This document shows, piece after piece, positions 59,201 to 60,000 of a stretch of DNA of 60,000 bases. The notes beneath the pieces are model-generated. The model was given only the letters and a program-made list of their open reading frames with translations. It made no database searches and had not been told where the DNA came from. The position numbers and the translations under genes are program-made. Each line of letters starts with the position of its first letter. Position 1 is the first letter of the stretch. Source of the DNA: Tubulanus polymorphus (Eukaryota; Nemertea; Palaeonemertea; Tubulaniformes; Tubulanidae); contig NC_134026.1 of NCBI RefSeq assembly GCF_964204645.1, positions 25,564,650 to 25,624,649 of the forward strand, in the 5' to 3' direction.

Positions 59201-60000
59201 ATCATTACGATTTTAAAGACAATTTCTGATCCCATTACCATGTATTGTGCTCCGTGCTTCAGAGCTTCCTCCACGAACTGAAAATTAATTGACGGCTAAT
59301 CCTGGACAAGGATTTCAATTACTGGCTGGAGTCCAGTAGCCATTAACTTAAACCATACATCATTAAAATGTCGAGAGTGAGTTTTAGTGCTTCAACTCCT
59401 TTCGGTATAGAGAATGTTTGCAGGCTTGTTTTATTTTATTTTTGGAAAGTGCATGCACTTTAATACACACGGTCAGACTCTGCAGGTAAAACCTTAGATT
59501 AACCCGCCGGAGTTCTTTTGTAAACATATAAAACCTAAACCATTAGAAACTGGATAGGTCAAGAATTTCAATCGCGTTTTTCTTAACTTGAAAAAAAACT
59601 CAGGTCTCAATAGAATTGGCTTTGTCTATGGCAGGAAATCTATTATTGTTCGTCTTATCTTCAGCTTCAGCTCGAAATTTATTAGAATTTATGCCGTCGA
59701 CCAGATGTATAACGATTATAAGTTTATCTCGTTGCTAAGAAATGCTCTCAATGCATTTGATAATTGAGAAACTTTGTGGCCAGAAGGTGTATTTCAATCA
59801 AACGGTACTTCTTCTCTCGGCTGAGTCACTTTTCTATGTGAAGTTTATTTTTGAATCTGGCGAGATCACACCGAAGTGTAATTGTCACTGTCGGGTCCAA
59901 ATCAATCGATTTCTAAGGAAGAAAATCGTTATGAAGCGTAGATGATTCCTTTTTGACGATGCGGACATTGTTCGAAGCAGTTTTAGAACTGATAAGTATT

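Overview
The window looks like nuclear DNA of an animal, probably a marine invertebrate; a spiralian such as a mollusc, annelid or brachiopod is my leaning, not a demonstrated fact. It is A+T-rich (about 36-38% G+C by eye), CpG is not depleted, no open frame exceeds 160 codons in 60 kb, and there are no operons, ribosome binding sites, rRNA or intact tRNA genes. Miniature inverted-repeat elements, a tRNA-like repeat pair, a foldback element and simple repeats are scattered through non-coding DNA. This fits intergenic or long-intron sequence with small, widely spaced exons.

No protein family can be named with confidence. The better gene signals are short segments bounded by splice-like sites. 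They are a signal-peptide-like first exon (13.49-13.68 kb, +), a divergent cluster at 35.3-35.8 kb (78-codon ORF on -, non-coding exon with a GTGAGT donor on +), a candidate exon at 36.55-36.66 kb (-), a candidate exon at 38.98-39.11 kb (+), and a candidate promoter plus first exon at 44.6-45.0 kb (+) with two YY1-type motifs, one over the ATG. Other open frames are listed at low confidence because frames of their length are expected by chance.

Region by region: 0-6.4 kb is mostly featureless, with one MITE-like element at 3.0 kb. 6.5-7.1 kb holds two adjacent diverged tandem duplications, followed by a CpG-rich patch to 7.5 kb. 8.8 kb has a nested palindromic element. 9.6-22 kb holds weak ORFs and one first-exon candidate. 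23.3-23.6 kb carries two inverted tRNA-like repeats. 24.6-25.1 kb has a diverged duplication. 28-34.5 kb is mostly non-coding with several CpG-rich patches. 35-39 kb has the best exon candidates, a hAT-like MITE and a 109-bp-arm foldback element with a 17-bp target duplication. From about 44.7 kb to the end the plus strand turns T-rich where it was A-rich before, which suggests a long plus-strand transcription unit starting there and possibly a minus-strand unit to its left.

I found no operon-like, CRISPR or phage system. The most unusual object is the foldback element at 38.25-38.52 kb.
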